Origin: Acidiferrimicrobium sp. IK
Lineage (GTDB): Bacteria > Actinomycetota > Acidimicrobiia > Acidimicrobiales > Palsa-688
DNA length: 64,000 bases
NCBI RefSeq assembly: GCF_025499425.1
Contig: NZ_JAIMCB010000016.1
Coordinates: 30,926-94,925, forward strand
Direction: 5' to 3'
A model generated the notes under the pieces. The model was not told the DNA's origin, did no database searches, and worked only from the letters and a program-made list of their open reading frames with translations. A program made the position numbers and the translations under genes. How positions within the stretch are numbered: the first letter of the stretch is position 1; each line of letters starts with the position of its first letter. This document shows, piece after piece, positions 1 through 8,790 of this stretch.

Positions 1-2
1 TG

Positions 3-329
3 TCGTCGTTCGAGGTCGAGCGGGTCATCAACGAGCACCCTGACGTGTACGAGAGCGCGGTGGTGGCGGTGCCCGCCGAGCTCGGGGAGGACGAGATCAA
101 AGCCGTCGTGGTGGCCCGGCCCGGCGCGACGCTCGACCCCGAGGCGCTGACCCGGTTCCTCATCGACCGGCTGCCGTACTTCATGGTCCCCCGCTACGTG
201 GAGGTGGCCGACGACCTGCCGAAGACCCCGACCCAGAAGGTGGTTAAGCGCACGCTGCGAGAACGCGGCGTTGGCCCCGGGGTGTGGGACCGCGAAGCGG
301 CCGGGATCGTCCTGCGGAGGGGGTCGTGA
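3..329 (+). CDS. Acyl-CoA synthetase (AMP-binding), C-terminal part only
   Basis: The gene enters from the left edge, so only the last 108 residues are visible. They match the C-terminal lid domain of the adenylate-forming acyl-CoA synthetase family: an SSFEVERVINEHPDV segment at the very start, a middle with VPAELGEDEIKAVVV, and PKTPTQKVVK near the end, whose second-last Lys region is where the catalytic adenylation lysine lies. Most relatives have TGK where this has TQK. The enzyme would activate a carboxylic acid to its CoA thioester. It overlaps the following carboxylase gene by GTGA, suggesting translational coupling, so its product may feed that carboxylase. Substrate cannot be told from the fragment. 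Confidence 0.85.
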   Translation, partial: SSFEVERVINEHPDVYESAVVAVPAELGEDEIKAVVVARPGATLDPEALTRFLIDRLPYFMVPRYVEVADDLPKTPTQKVVKRTLRERGVGPGVWDREAAGIVLRRGS

Positions 330-3300
330 GCGGGCCGATCTCCCGCCTCCTCGTCGCCAACCGGGCCGAGATCGCGGTGCGGATCATGCGCTCCGCCGCG
401 CTGGCGGGCATCCGGACCGTGGCGGTGGCCCCCGAGGACGACGCGGCGTGCGCTCACGTTGCGAGGGCCGACACGGCGGTGCGCCTCCCGGGGTCGGGGC
501 CGGCGGCCTACCTCGACGTCGAGGCGGTCGTCGGCGCGGCGCTGGAGACAGGCTGCGACGCGCTGCACCCCGGCTACGGGTTCCTCGCCGAGCAGCCGGC
601 GCTCGCCGCGGCCTGCGCCGACGCCGGCGTCACCTTCGTCGGGCCCAGCCCGGAAGCGCTGGCCCTCTTCGGTGACAAGACCCGGGCCCGGGCCCACGCC
701 GCGTCGCTCGGGTTGCCGCTCGCCGCCGCGACGAGCGGCCCGACCGACCTCGACGCCGCCACCGCGTTCTTCGACGGCCTCGGCCCGGGGGCGACGGTGA
801 TGGTCAAAGCGGTTGCTGGCGGCGGCGGGCGGGGGATGCGCCCGGTCACCCGTCGCGAGCACCTGCCCGACGCCTTCGCCCGCTGCCGCTCCGAAGCCCA
901 AGCCGCCTTCGGTGACGGCGCCGTTTTCGTCGAGCAGCTGCTCGGGCACGCCCGCCACGTCGAGGTGCAAGTCATCGGGGACGGCACCGGCGCGGTGGTG
1001 GCCCTCGGCGACCGCGACTGCAGCCTCCAGCGCCGGCGCCAGAAGCTGGTCGAGGTGGCACCGGCGCCGCGGCTGGCGCCCTCGACGCGCCGGCGGCTCC
1101 ACGACGCCGCGGTGGCGGTCACCGCCGCGGTGTCGTACCGGGGTCTGGCGACCGTCGAGTTCCTCGTGGTCGGAGAGCAGGTCGCCTTCCTCGAGGTCAA
1201 CCCGCGCATCCAAGTCGAACACACCGTCACCGAAGAGGTCACCGGCCTCGACCTGGTGGACCTGGGCCTTCGCGTCGCCGGCGGGGCCGGGCTGGGTGAG
1301 CTGGGCCTGGCGGCCGGCTCGCCCACCCGGGGCGGCGCGCTGCAGCTGCGGGTCAACACCGAGACCGTTCACCCCGACGGGACGCTCGCTCCCTCCGCCG
1401 GTGTGCTGCTCGCCTTCTCACCGCCCGGCGGCCCCGGCGTCCGGGTGGACACCCACGCCTACCCCGGCTACCCGGTCAGCCCCCGTTACGACTCGCTGCT
1501 GGCCAAGCTCGTCGTCTCCGACCCGTCGGGGGACGCCGACCGCCTGGCTCAGCGCGCCGCGGGGGCGCTGGCGGAGCTGGTGGTCGAGGGCGTCGACACC
1601 AACGCCGGTTTCCTCCGGGCGGTCATCGCGGCCGGCGGGCTGTCGGATCCTCAGGTCGACACCACCTGGGTCGACGACCGCCTGCCGGCGTTGGTCGCGG
1701 CGGCCGACGGGTTCGGGTCCCGCCCGGCGCCGGAACCGGACGCGCCGGCGCGGCCCGGCTCGCCTGACCGGCGCGGCCCCGATGGGACCGTGGCGGTCCC
1801 GGCGCCGACGAGCGGGACCGTCGTCGAGGTCCTCGTCGGGCACGGCGACGCGGTGGCCGAGGGCGCGACGGTCGCGGTGCTCGAGGCGATGAAGATGGAG
1901 CACCTCGTGCGGGCCCCGCAGTCGGGCATAGTCCGGTTGGTGGCCGCCGACGCGGGCCAGACCCTCAGCGCCGGCGACGCGATCGCCCACCTGGAGCCAT
2001 CGGAGCTCGACGGGGCCGCCACCGCGGCGGCCGCGGTCGACCTCGGGCACGTGCGGGCCGACCTGGCCGAGACCATCGAGCGCCACCGCGTCGGCCTCGA
2101 CGAGGGACGGCCGGCCGCGGTCACCAGGCGGCACGACAAGGGGCGGCGCACCGCCCGGGAGAACATCGACGACCTGTGCGACGCGGGCAGCTTCTTGGAG
2201 ATCGGTGCCCTGGCCCTAGCCGCGCAGCGCCGGCGCCGTTCGCTCGCGGACCTCATCGCCAACACGCCGGCCGACGGGCTGGTCGCCGGCACCGCGACCG
2301 TCGGCGGGCGGCCCTGCGCGGTGATGTCCTACGACTACACGGTCCTGGCCGGCACCCAGGGCCTGCAAAACCACCGCAAGACCGACCGGCTCCTCGACCT
2401 GGCCGCCCGGCGAGGCCTGCCTCTGGTGATCTTCGCGGAGGGAGGCGGGGGGCGCCCCGGTGACACCGACACCGCGTCGATCGCGTCGCTGGACGTGCCG
2501 ACGTTCCGCATGGCGTCCCGGTTGGCCGGCACGGTGCCGACCGTCGCGGTGGTGTCCGGCTACTGCTTCGCCGGCAACGCGGCCCTGGCCGGCGTGTGCG
2601 ACGTGATCATCGCGACCGAGGGCAGCAGCCTCGGGATGGGCGGCCCGGCGATGATCGAGGGCGGAGGTCTCGGGGTGGTGGCCCCAGGCGAGGTCGGCCC
2701 GATGGACGTGCAGGTGGCCAACGGGGTGGTCGACGTCTTGGTCCGCGACGACGCGGCCGCCGTCGACGCGGCCCGGCGGTACCTGGAGTACTTCTCCGGG
2801 CAGACCGTCGCCTCCCGCTGCCGCGACCAGCGGCTGCTGCGCCACCTGGTCCCGGAGAACCGGGTCCGGGCCTACGCCATCCGCCAGGTCGTCGAGACGC
2901 TGGTCGACGAGGACAGCATGCTCGAGCTGCGGTCCGGGTGGGCGGCCGGGATCGTCACCGCGCTGGCCCGCATCGAAGGCCGAGCGGTCGGCGTGATCGC
3001 CAACAACCCCGAACACCTGGGGGGCGCCATCGACGCCGAGGCCGCCGACAAGGCCACCCGGTTCTTCCAGCTCTGCGACGCCCACGGCCTGCCCGTCGTG
3101 TCTCTGTGCGACACGCCCGGGTTCATGGTCGGCCCCGACGCGGAGCGCACCGCGACGGTCCGCCGCTTCGGGGCGATGTTCGTCGCCGGGAGCCGGACCC
3201 GCTCCCCGATGGTGACGGTGGTCCTGCGCAAGGGGTACGGGCTGGGGGCCATGGCCATGGCCGGCGGCGATTTGAAGGCGCCGCTGCTCACCGTCAGCTG

Positions 3301-3538
3301 GCCGACCGGCGAGTTCGGCGGGATGGGCCTCGAGGGCGGCGTCCGCCTCGGTTACCGCAAGGAGCTGGAGGCCATCGACGACCCCGCCGAGCGCCAGGCC
3401 CGTTACGAGCAGCTGGTCGCCGACGCCTACGACCGGGGTAAGGGGCTGTCGGCGGCCGCCGCGTTCGAGATCGACGACGTGATCGACCCGGCCGCCACCC
3501 GGTCGGTCATCGCCCGGGCCCTCGCCGCCGGCCGATGA
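326..3538 (+). CDS. Single-chain biotin-dependent acyl-CoA carboxylase (BC-BCCP-CT fusion)
   Basis: A 1070-residue protein holding all parts of an acyl-CoA carboxylase. Residues about 5-450 are biotin carboxylase, with an ATP-grasp glycine loop (VAGGGGRGM) and EVNPRIQVEHTVTE. About 495-570 is the biotin carrier with EAMKMEH, biotinyl Lys near 523. About 600-1070 are the two crotonase-fold carboxyltransferase halves. It would carboxylate an acyl-CoA using bicarbonate and ATP. This order matches the long-chain acyl-CoA carboxylase (LCC) type rather than the usual AccA3/AccD split subunits. GTG at 326 was chosen over the upstream in-frame ATG because it follows GGAGGGGG and overlaps the preceding stop. 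The TetR gene downstream overlaps by ATGA. Substrate is not fixed by sequence; a medium or long acyl-CoA is inferred. Confidence 0.88.
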   Translation: MSGPISRLLVANRAEIAVRIMRSAALAGIRTVAVAPEDDAACAHVARADTAVRLPGSGPAAYLDVEAVVGAALETGCDALHPGYGFLAEQPALAAACADAGVTFVGPSPEALALFGDKTRARAHAASLGLPLAAATSGPTDLDAATAFFDGLGPGATVMVKAVAGGGGRGMRPVTRREHLPDAFARCRSEAQAAFGDGAVFVEQLLGHARHVEVQVIGDGTGAVVALGDRDCSLQRRRQKLVEVAPAPRLAPSTRRRLHDAAVAVTAAVSYRGLATVEFLVVGEQVAFLEVNPRIQVEHTVTEEVTGLDLVDLGLRVAGGAGLGELGLAAGSPTRGGALQLRVNTETVHPDGTLAPSAGVLLAFSPPGGPGVRVDTHAYPGYPVSPRYDSLLAKLVVSDPSGDADRLAQRAAGALAELVVEGVDTNAGFLRAVIAAGGLSDPQVDTTWVDDRLPALVAAADGFGSRPAPEPDAPARPGSPDRRGPDGTVAVPAPTSGTVVEVLVGHGDAVAEGATVAVLEAMKMEHLVRAPQSGIVRLVAADAGQTLSAGDAIAHLEPSELDGAATAAAAVDLGHVRADLAETIERHRVGLDEGRPAAVTRRHDKGRRTARENIDDLCDAGSFLEIGALALAAQRRRRSLADLIANTPADGLVAGTATVGGRPCAVMSYDYTVLAGTQGLQNHRKTDRLLDLAARRGLPLVIFAEGGGGRPGDTDTASIASLDVPTFRMASRLAGTVPTVAVVSGYCFAGNAALAGVCDVIIATEGSSLGMGGPAMIEGGGLGVVAPGEVGPMDVQVANGVVDVLVRDDAAAVDAARRYLEYFSGQTVASRCRDQRLLRHLVPENRVRAYAIRQVVETLVDEDSMLELRSGWAAGIVTALARIEGRAVGVIANNPEHLGGAIDAEAADKATRFFQLCDAHGLPVVSLCDTPGFMVGPDAERTATVRRFGAMFVAGSRTRSPMVTVVLRKGYGLGAMAMAGGDLKAPLLTVSWPTGEFGGMGLEGGVRLGYRKELEAIDDPAERQARYEQLVADAYDRGKGLSAAAAFEIDDVIDPAATRSVIARALAAGR

Positions 3539-4122
3539 CCGCCGCGCCCGGCGCGCGGCGCCCGCCGCACCCCACCGCGGCGCTGATCCTCCGGGCCGCG
3601 GAGGGGGTCTTCCCGAAGCTCGGCTACAGCCAGACGACTATGGCCGACCTGGCCGCCGCTGCAGGCGTGACCCGCCCGACGGTGTACGCCTACTTCGCGT
3701 CGAAGGCCGACGTGTTTCGGGCCGTGGCCGAGTCGGTGCGCGACGACATCCTCGCGGTGCAAGAGCAGGCGTCGGGCGAGACGCCAGCGGAGACCGCCCG
3801 CCTGGGCGTCGTCGGCTACCTCGACGCGTACGTCCGCCACCTGGGCGTGCTGACCGTCTTGTCCCACCAGGCGCTCAGCGACCCGGCGATGGGCCGGCTG
3901 CGCGACGAGATTCACGACCGGGCCAACCGGCGCCACACCCGGTTCATCGAGCGGCTGGCCGCCGCTGGCCAGGCCCGCCCGGTCGTACCCGCTCCGGTCC
4001 TGTCCGAGGCGGTCACCGGTGTGGTGATGCGCCTGGCGGAGCAGATCGCGGCCCGCCCGGACCGCCGAGGGGAGCTGGCCGGCCATCTGGCCGCGCTGCA
4101 CCGGACCCTGCTCGGCCTGTGA
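3535..4122 (+). CDS. TetR/AcrR family transcriptional regulator
   Basis: A 195-residue protein with an N-terminal TetR helix-turn-helix: AAEGVFPKLGYSQTTMADLAAAAGVTRPTVYAYFASKADVF at about residues 22-62. The remainder is a variable ligand-binding helical domain. Its ATG overlaps the carboxylase stop (ATGA), so it is cotranscribed with the carboxylase and probably regulates this operon in response to an acyl-CoA. That role is inferred from position. No operator palindrome is visible because the operon promoter lies outside the window. It ends 36 bases before the convergent ApbE gene. Confidence 0.85.
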   Translation: MTAAPGARRPPHPTAALILRAAEGVFPKLGYSQTTMADLAAAAGVTRPTVYAYFASKADVFRAVAESVRDDILAVQEQASGETPAETARLGVVGYLDAYVRHLGVLTVLSHQALSDPAMGRLRDEIHDRANRRHTRFIERLAAAGQARPVVPAPVLSEAVTGVVMRLAEQIAARPDRRGELAGHLAALHRTLLGL

Positions 4123-4158
4123 GCGGCGGCCGGTCCGACAGCTCCAGCTTCGAGGTTG

Positions 4159-4923
4159 TCAGGGGGCGGTGAAGGCCATCCCCGGCGTGGCGTAGTGGCG
4201 GAGGTCGTCGGTGATGAGATAGCCCTCGTAGCCGGGGAGACGATCGATGGCTTCGAGCAGGGGCCGCCCGGCGACCGCGAGGCCCGTCGCCAGCGCGTCG
4301 GCCAGGTCGAGGTCGGGGCCGGTCACCGTCGCGGACGCCGCGGCGCGGGCGGTGCGCCCGGTGGCGGGGTCGATGAGCTGGCCGGGGCGCTCGTAGTCGC
4401 CTGAGGTGGCGACGGCGTCGGTGACCTCGACGACCGCGCAGAGGGCTTGGGGCTGGGCTGGGTGGCGGATCCCGGCCCGCCACGGCCCGGTCCCGCCGTG
4501 CCCGGCGACTGCGATGTCGCCGCCGGCGTTGACCATCACGTTGGTGGCGCCGGCCGCGGTGAGGGCGCCGACCGCCCGCGCCGCCGCCCACCCTTTGACC
4601 AGCCCGGTGGGGTCGACTCCCCCGGGGAGCGACCACGGGTCGAACGCGCCGCCGGTGAGCTGCTTGGCCAGGGCGCAGCGTTCGAGGACCACCGATACGT
4701 GGGCGGCGTCGGGCGCCGCGAGGTCGTCCATGGTCGCCCGGCCGGAGCGCAGCTTGGACATCGGGCTGTCCGGGTTCCAGGTGGAAAAGACCCGGTCGGC
4801 CTCGTGCAAGACGCTGACCGCGGCGGCGATCGCGGCGTCGGGCAGCGGGTCGGGGCTGGTGATGGCGACGATCGTGCCCATCACCGCCTCGAGGTGGGCG
4901 GCGGTGCCGGACCCGGTGATCAC
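4159..4923 (-). CDS. apbE: FAD:protein FMN transferase (ApbE)
   Basis: A 254-residue protein of the ApbE flavin transferase family, which moves FMN from FAD onto a threonine of extracytoplasmic proteins. Family features visible are EADRVFSTWNPDSPMSKL near the N-terminus, the GGVDPTGLVKGWA motif mid-protein, the NAGGDIAV nucleotide/metal segment, and ATSGDYER followed by LIDPATG. The start is a GTG that overlaps the stop of the FMN-binding protein gene (GTGA), so the frame open further upstream is antisense coincidence. No clear signal peptide is present in this short form, so location is uncertain. The adjacent SGAT-bearing protein is the obvious substrate. Confidence 0.88.
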   Translation of the reverse strand: MITGSGTAAHLEAVMGTIVAITSPDPLPDAAIAAAVSVLHEADRVFSTWNPDSPMSKLRSGRATMDDLAAPDAAHVSVVLERCALAKQLTGGAFDPWSLPGGVDPTGLVKGWAAARAVGALTAAGATNVMVNAGGDIAVAGHGGTGPWRAGIRHPAQPQALCAVVEVTDAVATSGDYERPGQLIDPATGRTARAAASATVTGPDLDLADALATGLAVAGRPLLEAIDRLPGYEGYLITDDLRHYATPGMAFTAP

Positions 4924-5399
4924 GATATGCCGAGCTTTTTCAGCGCGGAGGTGAGGGAGTCGTAGAACGCTTGGGAGGTGTAGGTCGCCCCCGACACGCC
5001 GTTGATGTTGGCCGATCCGGCGTTGATGACCTGCTGCTCGAGTTGGGGCACCGCGTAGCTGTCGATGCTCTGGGAGCGGCCGTCGGTCTCGCTGATCGTG
5101 GCGATGCCGACGTTGGTGATCTTGGTGCCCTGCACCGTCACCTTGACCGCGATGTCCCCGTAGCGGAACTGCTCGTCGGTGCCGGTGGCGCCGCGGGTGG
5201 CGCTCGACGGTGCAGCAGTAGACGGTGCGGCAGCAGACGGTGTGGTGGTCGGTGTGGCAGAGCCGGCCGCCGACCCGCCGGCGGTCGAGGTGGTGGCCGA
5301 CGCGGAGGAGATCGTCAGGGCCGGTTTGTGGACGGGGAACGCGAGGACCGCGGCGGTCCCCGCGACGGTACCGGCGATCACTAGGGGGTAACGGCGCAT
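4920..5399 (-). CDS. Exported FMN-binding domain protein, ApbE flavinylation target
   Basis: A 159-residue protein. It has a short basic start and hydrophobic segment (residues 5-22), consistent with a membrane anchor or signal. A Ser/Thr/Ala/Pro-rich linker follows to about residue 75, and then an FMN-binding domain related to the NqrC/RnfG C-terminus. The GVSGATYTS motif places the ApbE-modified threonine near residue 139. It would be an extracytoplasmic carrier with covalent FMN that takes electrons from the membrane oxidoreductase encoded just upstream. ATG at 5399 follows GAGGA at good spacing. The stop is overlapped by the apbE start. Confidence 0.87.
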   Translation of the reverse strand: MRRYPLVIAGTVAGTAAVLAFPVHKPALTISSASATTSTAGGSAAGSATPTTTPSAAAPSTAAPSSATRGATGTDEQFRYGDIAVKVTVQGTKITNVGIATISETDGRSQSIDSYAVPQLEQQVINAGSANINGVSGATYTSQAFYDSLTSALKKLGIS

Positions 5400-5426
5400 G
5401 GTGGTCCTCGAGGATGTAGGGGGCGG

Positions 5427-6845
5427 TCAGGACGCGAATGATTCGCAGTGGATGGCGCGGCGGGGGACGCCGAGGGCGGTGGCGGCGGCGACCACCCCGG
5501 CGCTGAAGTCGTCGGGTCCGCACACAAACAGGTCGCGCCCGCTCAGGTCGGGGACCGCCCGGCGCAGGTGGGCCGGGTCGTCCAGACGGTGCCGGCGGCG
5601 GGAGCCCGCCAAGGTGACCATCCGGCCCCGGCGGGCGGCCACCATCGCCTCGATCTCGCTGTGGTGGATCAGCTCCCGCTCGTCGGATGCCCGCTGGACG
5701 ACGACCACGTCGACGTCGGGGGGAAGGTCCTCGAGCAGCGCTCGCAGCGGGGTGATGCCGACGCCGGCACCGACCAGCGCCACCTTCGCCCGGGTGCGGG
5801 CATGGTCGGTGAACGCCCCGTAGGGGCCTTCGATGGCGATCCTGGTCCCTGGCCGCAGCCGGCTGATCTGGGCGGTCGCGTCGCCGGTGACTTTGATCGT
5901 GACCCGCAGGTATGGCGGCGACGGCATCGCCGACAGCGAGAAGGGGTGGGCGTGCCACCACAGGCCGGTGGTCAAGAACCGCCAGGCGAAGTACTGACCC
6001 CCGGCGACCGCTAGGCGCTCGAGGTGGCGGCCGCGCACGACCAGCGACCACACGTCGGCACCCTCCGGGCGGATGTCGACGACGTGCAGCTGGTGGCGGA
6101 GGGTCCTCACGACCGGCATGCCGATCCGGAAGGCGACCACCACCCCGGCGGTGGACAGCCAGAGGACGATCCACGCGCCCTTGGCCAGGGGATGCCCGAC
6201 GAGGGTCGTACCGTCGAAGATCTGGTGGGGAACCGAGAACGCCAGAGCCAGGTAGGTGTAGAGGTGGATGACCCACCAGGTGTCGTAGTCGACCCGGCGG
6301 CGCACCGCCCGGATCGAGATCCCGGCGATCCCGACGATCATGGCGTAGGCGACCACCGAGGCGAAGATCCATCCCATCGTGGTGATCAGCGACCCGGCTT
6401 CGTTCCAAAACCCGAGCCGGCCGGCTTGGGCGTAGCCGAGCGTGGTCAGCACGCCGTGGGCGCCGAGCAGCAGCAGCGGCGCCGAGGACGTCCGGCGATG
6501 CCACCGGATCAACCGGTCCTGGCCGAGCGCGGCCTCCAACGCCGGCAGGCGGGCCGCCAGCAGGACCATGATCAGCAGCAGGTAGGTCCCGGCCATCGCG
6601 GTGGCGTCGCCGAGCACGGTCGCCACGCCGCCTGGCGAGCGCAACGCGGCCCCGGTGGTCTGGCTGATCGGCCACGCGACCGACGCCCCGAGCCCGAGGC
6701 CGGTCGCGACCGCCGCGACGTCAGGCACCCACCGCCGGGGTCGGTGCCGGCGCCGGGTGGGGGCGCCGGAGGCCGGGGCGCCGGCGGCGGGAGCGGCCAC
6801 ATCACCGGCGGCCGCGTCGAGGGTGTGCAACGACATGCCGGCCAC
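5427..6845 (-). CDS. Ferric-reductase-like transmembrane NAD(P)H:flavin oxidoreductase
   Basis: About 470 residues. The N-terminal half has several hydrophobic helices with histidines (for example RWHRRTS, LLGAHGVL, WVIHLYTYLALAFSVPHQIF), as in the ferric reductase heme b transmembrane domain. The C-terminal half is an FAD/NAD(P)H ferredoxin-reductase module with GPYGAFT, GAGVGITPLRALL and FVCGPDDF. It would carry electrons from cytosolic NAD(P)H through heme to the outside. First gene of an operon with the FMN-binding protein and ApbE. Start is uncertain: GTG at 6845 or ATG at 6836, neither with a strong Shine-Dalgarno. Confidence 0.85.
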   Translation of the reverse strand: MAGMSLHTLDAAAGDVAAPAAGAPASGAPTRRRHRPRRWVPDVAAVATGLGLGASVAWPISQTTGAALRSPGGVATVLGDATAMAGTYLLLIMVLLAARLPALEAALGQDRLIRWHRRTSSAPLLLLGAHGVLTTLGYAQAGRLGFWNEAGSLITTMGWIFASVVAYAMIVGIAGISIRAVRRRVDYDTWWVIHLYTYLALAFSVPHQIFDGTTLVGHPLAKGAWIVLWLSTAGVVVAFRIGMPVVRTLRHQLHVVDIRPEGADVWSLVVRGRHLERLAVAGGQYFAWRFLTTGLWWHAHPFSLSAMPSPPYLRVTIKVTGDATAQISRLRPGTRIAIEGPYGAFTDHARTRAKVALVGAGVGITPLRALLEDLPPDVDVVVVQRASDERELIHHSEIEAMVAARRGRMVTLAGSRRRHRLDDPAHLRRAVPDLSGRDLFVCGPDDFSAGVVAAATALGVPRRAIHCESFAS

Positions 6846-6947
6846 GATGGAGGACGCAGGTGAGCGGACCCTGAAACCAGGCTCCGAGTTCCCTTGGAAT
6901 GTCAGCCGCTCCCGGCGGGGGCGGCGGGGTGGTCGCTACAGTGCGCC

Positions 6948-7751
6948 ATGGTCGCCGTCGAGCTCGACATCCTCGAAGAGGGCATCGCCCAGGTCACGCT
7001 CAACCGTCCCGCCCAGCTCAACGCCATCGACGGTTCCCTCATCGACGGGATGGACTCCGCCCTCGATGCCCTGAGCGAGCCCGGCGCGTTCCGGGCCGCG
7101 ATCCTCACCGGGGCGGGGCGGGGCTTCTGCTCCGGCGCCGACCTGAGCGCCAAGGGGGAGCCCTGGACCCCGCCGGCGGCGTCCCCGTTCAAGACCATGT
7201 ACGACGCGCAGGTCCGGCTCGCCGACCAGTACACCCGGCTGTACGAGCTTCCGATCCCCGTCGTAGCCGCGGTCAACGGGGTGGCGGTCGGGGGCGGGCT
7301 GGCGTTCGCGTTGCACTGCGATGTCCGTATCGCCTCCGAGCACGCTCGGTTTGGGTCGGTGTTCATCAAGGCCGGGTTGTCGTCGATGGACATGGGGACC
7401 AGCTACCTGCTTCCCCGCATCGTCGGCGCCGGCGTGGCCCGGGAGCTGATGCTCACCGGGCGGATCATCGACGCTGCGGAGGCCTACCGGATCTCGCTGG
7501 TCCACGAGGTCGTGGCACCCGACGACCTCCTGGCGGCGGCGCTGCGCATGGCCCGGACGATCGCGGCCAACAACGCCTTCGGGGTGTGGCAGACCAAGAT
7601 CGGGCTCAACACCGCGCTCGACGCACCGAGCCTCCGTCACGCCAAGGAAATCGAGAACCGGACGCAGATCCTCACCGGCTTTACCAACAACCCGACCGAG
7701 GCCGCCCGGGCCCACCGCGAAAAGCGCGATCCGGTCTGGGATCAGCTCTAG
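6948..7751 (+). CDS. Enoyl-CoA hydratase/isomerase family protein
   Basis: A 267-residue crotonase-fold enzyme. The N-terminus reads VTLNRPAQLNAID, the first oxyanion-hole segment is GRGFCSGADLS, and the second is AAVNGVAVGGGLAFALHCDVRIASEHARFG. Length is typical. It would hydrate or isomerise an enoyl-CoA in beta-oxidation-like catabolism. ATG at 6948 begins the conserved domain; the open frame upstream lacks family similarity. It lies head to head with the ferric-reductase operon and 16 bases ahead of an SDR gene, with which it probably forms an operon. Substrate unknown. Confidence 0.87.
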   Translation: MVAVELDILEEGIAQVTLNRPAQLNAIDGSLIDGMDSALDALSEPGAFRAAILTGAGRGFCSGADLSAKGEPWTPPAASPFKTMYDAQVRLADQYTRLYELPIPVVAAVNGVAVGGGLAFALHCDVRIASEHARFGSVFIKAGLSSMDMGTSYLLPRIVGAGVARELMLTGRIIDAAEAYRISLVHEVVAPDDLLAAALRMARTIAANNAFGVWQTKIGLNTALDAPSLRHAKEIENRTQILTGFTNNPTEAARAHREKRDPVWDQL

Positions 7752-7767
7752 CAAAAGGAAGGACAAC

Positions 7768-8637
7768 GTGGGACGCCTCGATGGAGAAGTCGCAATAGTG
7801 ACCGGCGCTAGCCGGGGTCTCGGTCGGGCCATCGCCCGTGCCTTCGCAGCAGAGGGCGCAGCGGTCGCCGTCGTCGCTCGCACAGAGCAGGTATGGGACC
7901 AGCGCCTGCCGGGCACGATCGGCGAGACGGTCGCGCAGATCGAGGCCGACGGAGGCCGGGCGGTCGCCGTTCGTGCAGACCTGCTCGATCCGGCCGACCC
8001 CGCTCGCCTGGTACAGGCTGCCCGTGACGCGCTGGGTCCGGTCACCCTGCTGGTCAACAACGCTGCGTTCACCGCGCCGGGCCGCCCACCAAGGGACGGC
8101 GCCGGGACCGCGCCACCACCCGCCCCAGCAGTGGCCGCGGACATCGCCAAGGCCGACTGGCCGGCCTTCCTCGGCACCCGCCGCAGCGCCTTCGAACGGC
8201 ACTTTCGCATCGCCGTGTTCGCTGCCTACGAGCTCATGCAGCTGGCCGCCGCCGAGATGATCCGGACCGGGCACGGCTCGATCGTCAACATCACATCCGG
8301 CGCGTCGCGCATGCCCGGCGATGGCCCCTATGCCGACCGAAGCGAAGGGATTCTCCCGGGCTATGGCGGGTCAAAGGCCGCCCTCGAGCACCTGACCCAG
8401 TGCGCAGCATTCGAACTGCAGGAGCACGGGATCGCCGTCAACGCTCTTTCACCGTCCAAGGCGATCATCACACCCGGCGTTCAGTACTACTCCCGTCGGT
8501 TCGACGATGTCGGATCGAGTGACGACTTCGCCGAGGCGGCTGTTCGGCTGAGCCTCGTGGACGCCGGTACGGTCACAGGGAGGACGATCGGCCACCTCGA
8601 GGTGCTCGACGGCAGCTTTCGGCCGTGGGCCACTTGA
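7768..8637 (+). CDS. Short-chain dehydrogenase/reductase (SDR)
   Basis: A 289-residue classical SDR. The Rossmann glycine motif is TGASRGLG near residue 12, NNAAF is the structural motif, and the catalytic pair is YGGSK (Tyr199, Lys203). An insertion rich in Pro/Ala (about residues 108-130) makes it slightly longer than usual. GTG at 7768 follows AAAGGAAGGA. It would oxidise or reduce a hydroxy/keto substrate, likely the hydroxyacyl-CoA made by the preceding hydratase. That pairing is inferred from the 16-base spacing. Confidence 0.86.
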   Translation: MGRLDGEVAIVTGASRGLGRAIARAFAAEGAAVAVVARTEQVWDQRLPGTIGETVAQIEADGGRAVAVRADLLDPADPARLVQAARDALGPVTLLVNNAAFTAPGRPPRDGAGTAPPPAPAVAADIAKADWPAFLGTRRSAFERHFRIAVFAAYELMQLAAAEMIRTGHGSIVNITSGASRMPGDGPYADRSEGILPGYGGSKAALEHLTQCAAFELQEHGIAVNALSPSKAIITPGVQYYSRRFDDVGSSDDFAEAAVRLSLVDAGTVTGRTIGHLEVLDGSFRPWAT

Positions 8638-8790
8638 GCAGCGGCGGTTCCCGGCGGCGGGAGGCGCTTGACGGGAGGTCGGCCTAGGGCGCCATCTGTT
8701 GCCTAACCCCGTCGCAGCAGGCACCGGCGTTTGCCGGGCCCGATCAATGGGGATCCTCCTCAGCATGGGGCACGGTGTGGGGTGGATGCC

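Noticed and set aside
4924..6675. 838-residue open frame extending ApbE upstream
   Set aside because: The added part is antisense-like low-complexity sequence overlapping the FMN-binding and ferric-reductase genes in another frame of the same strand.
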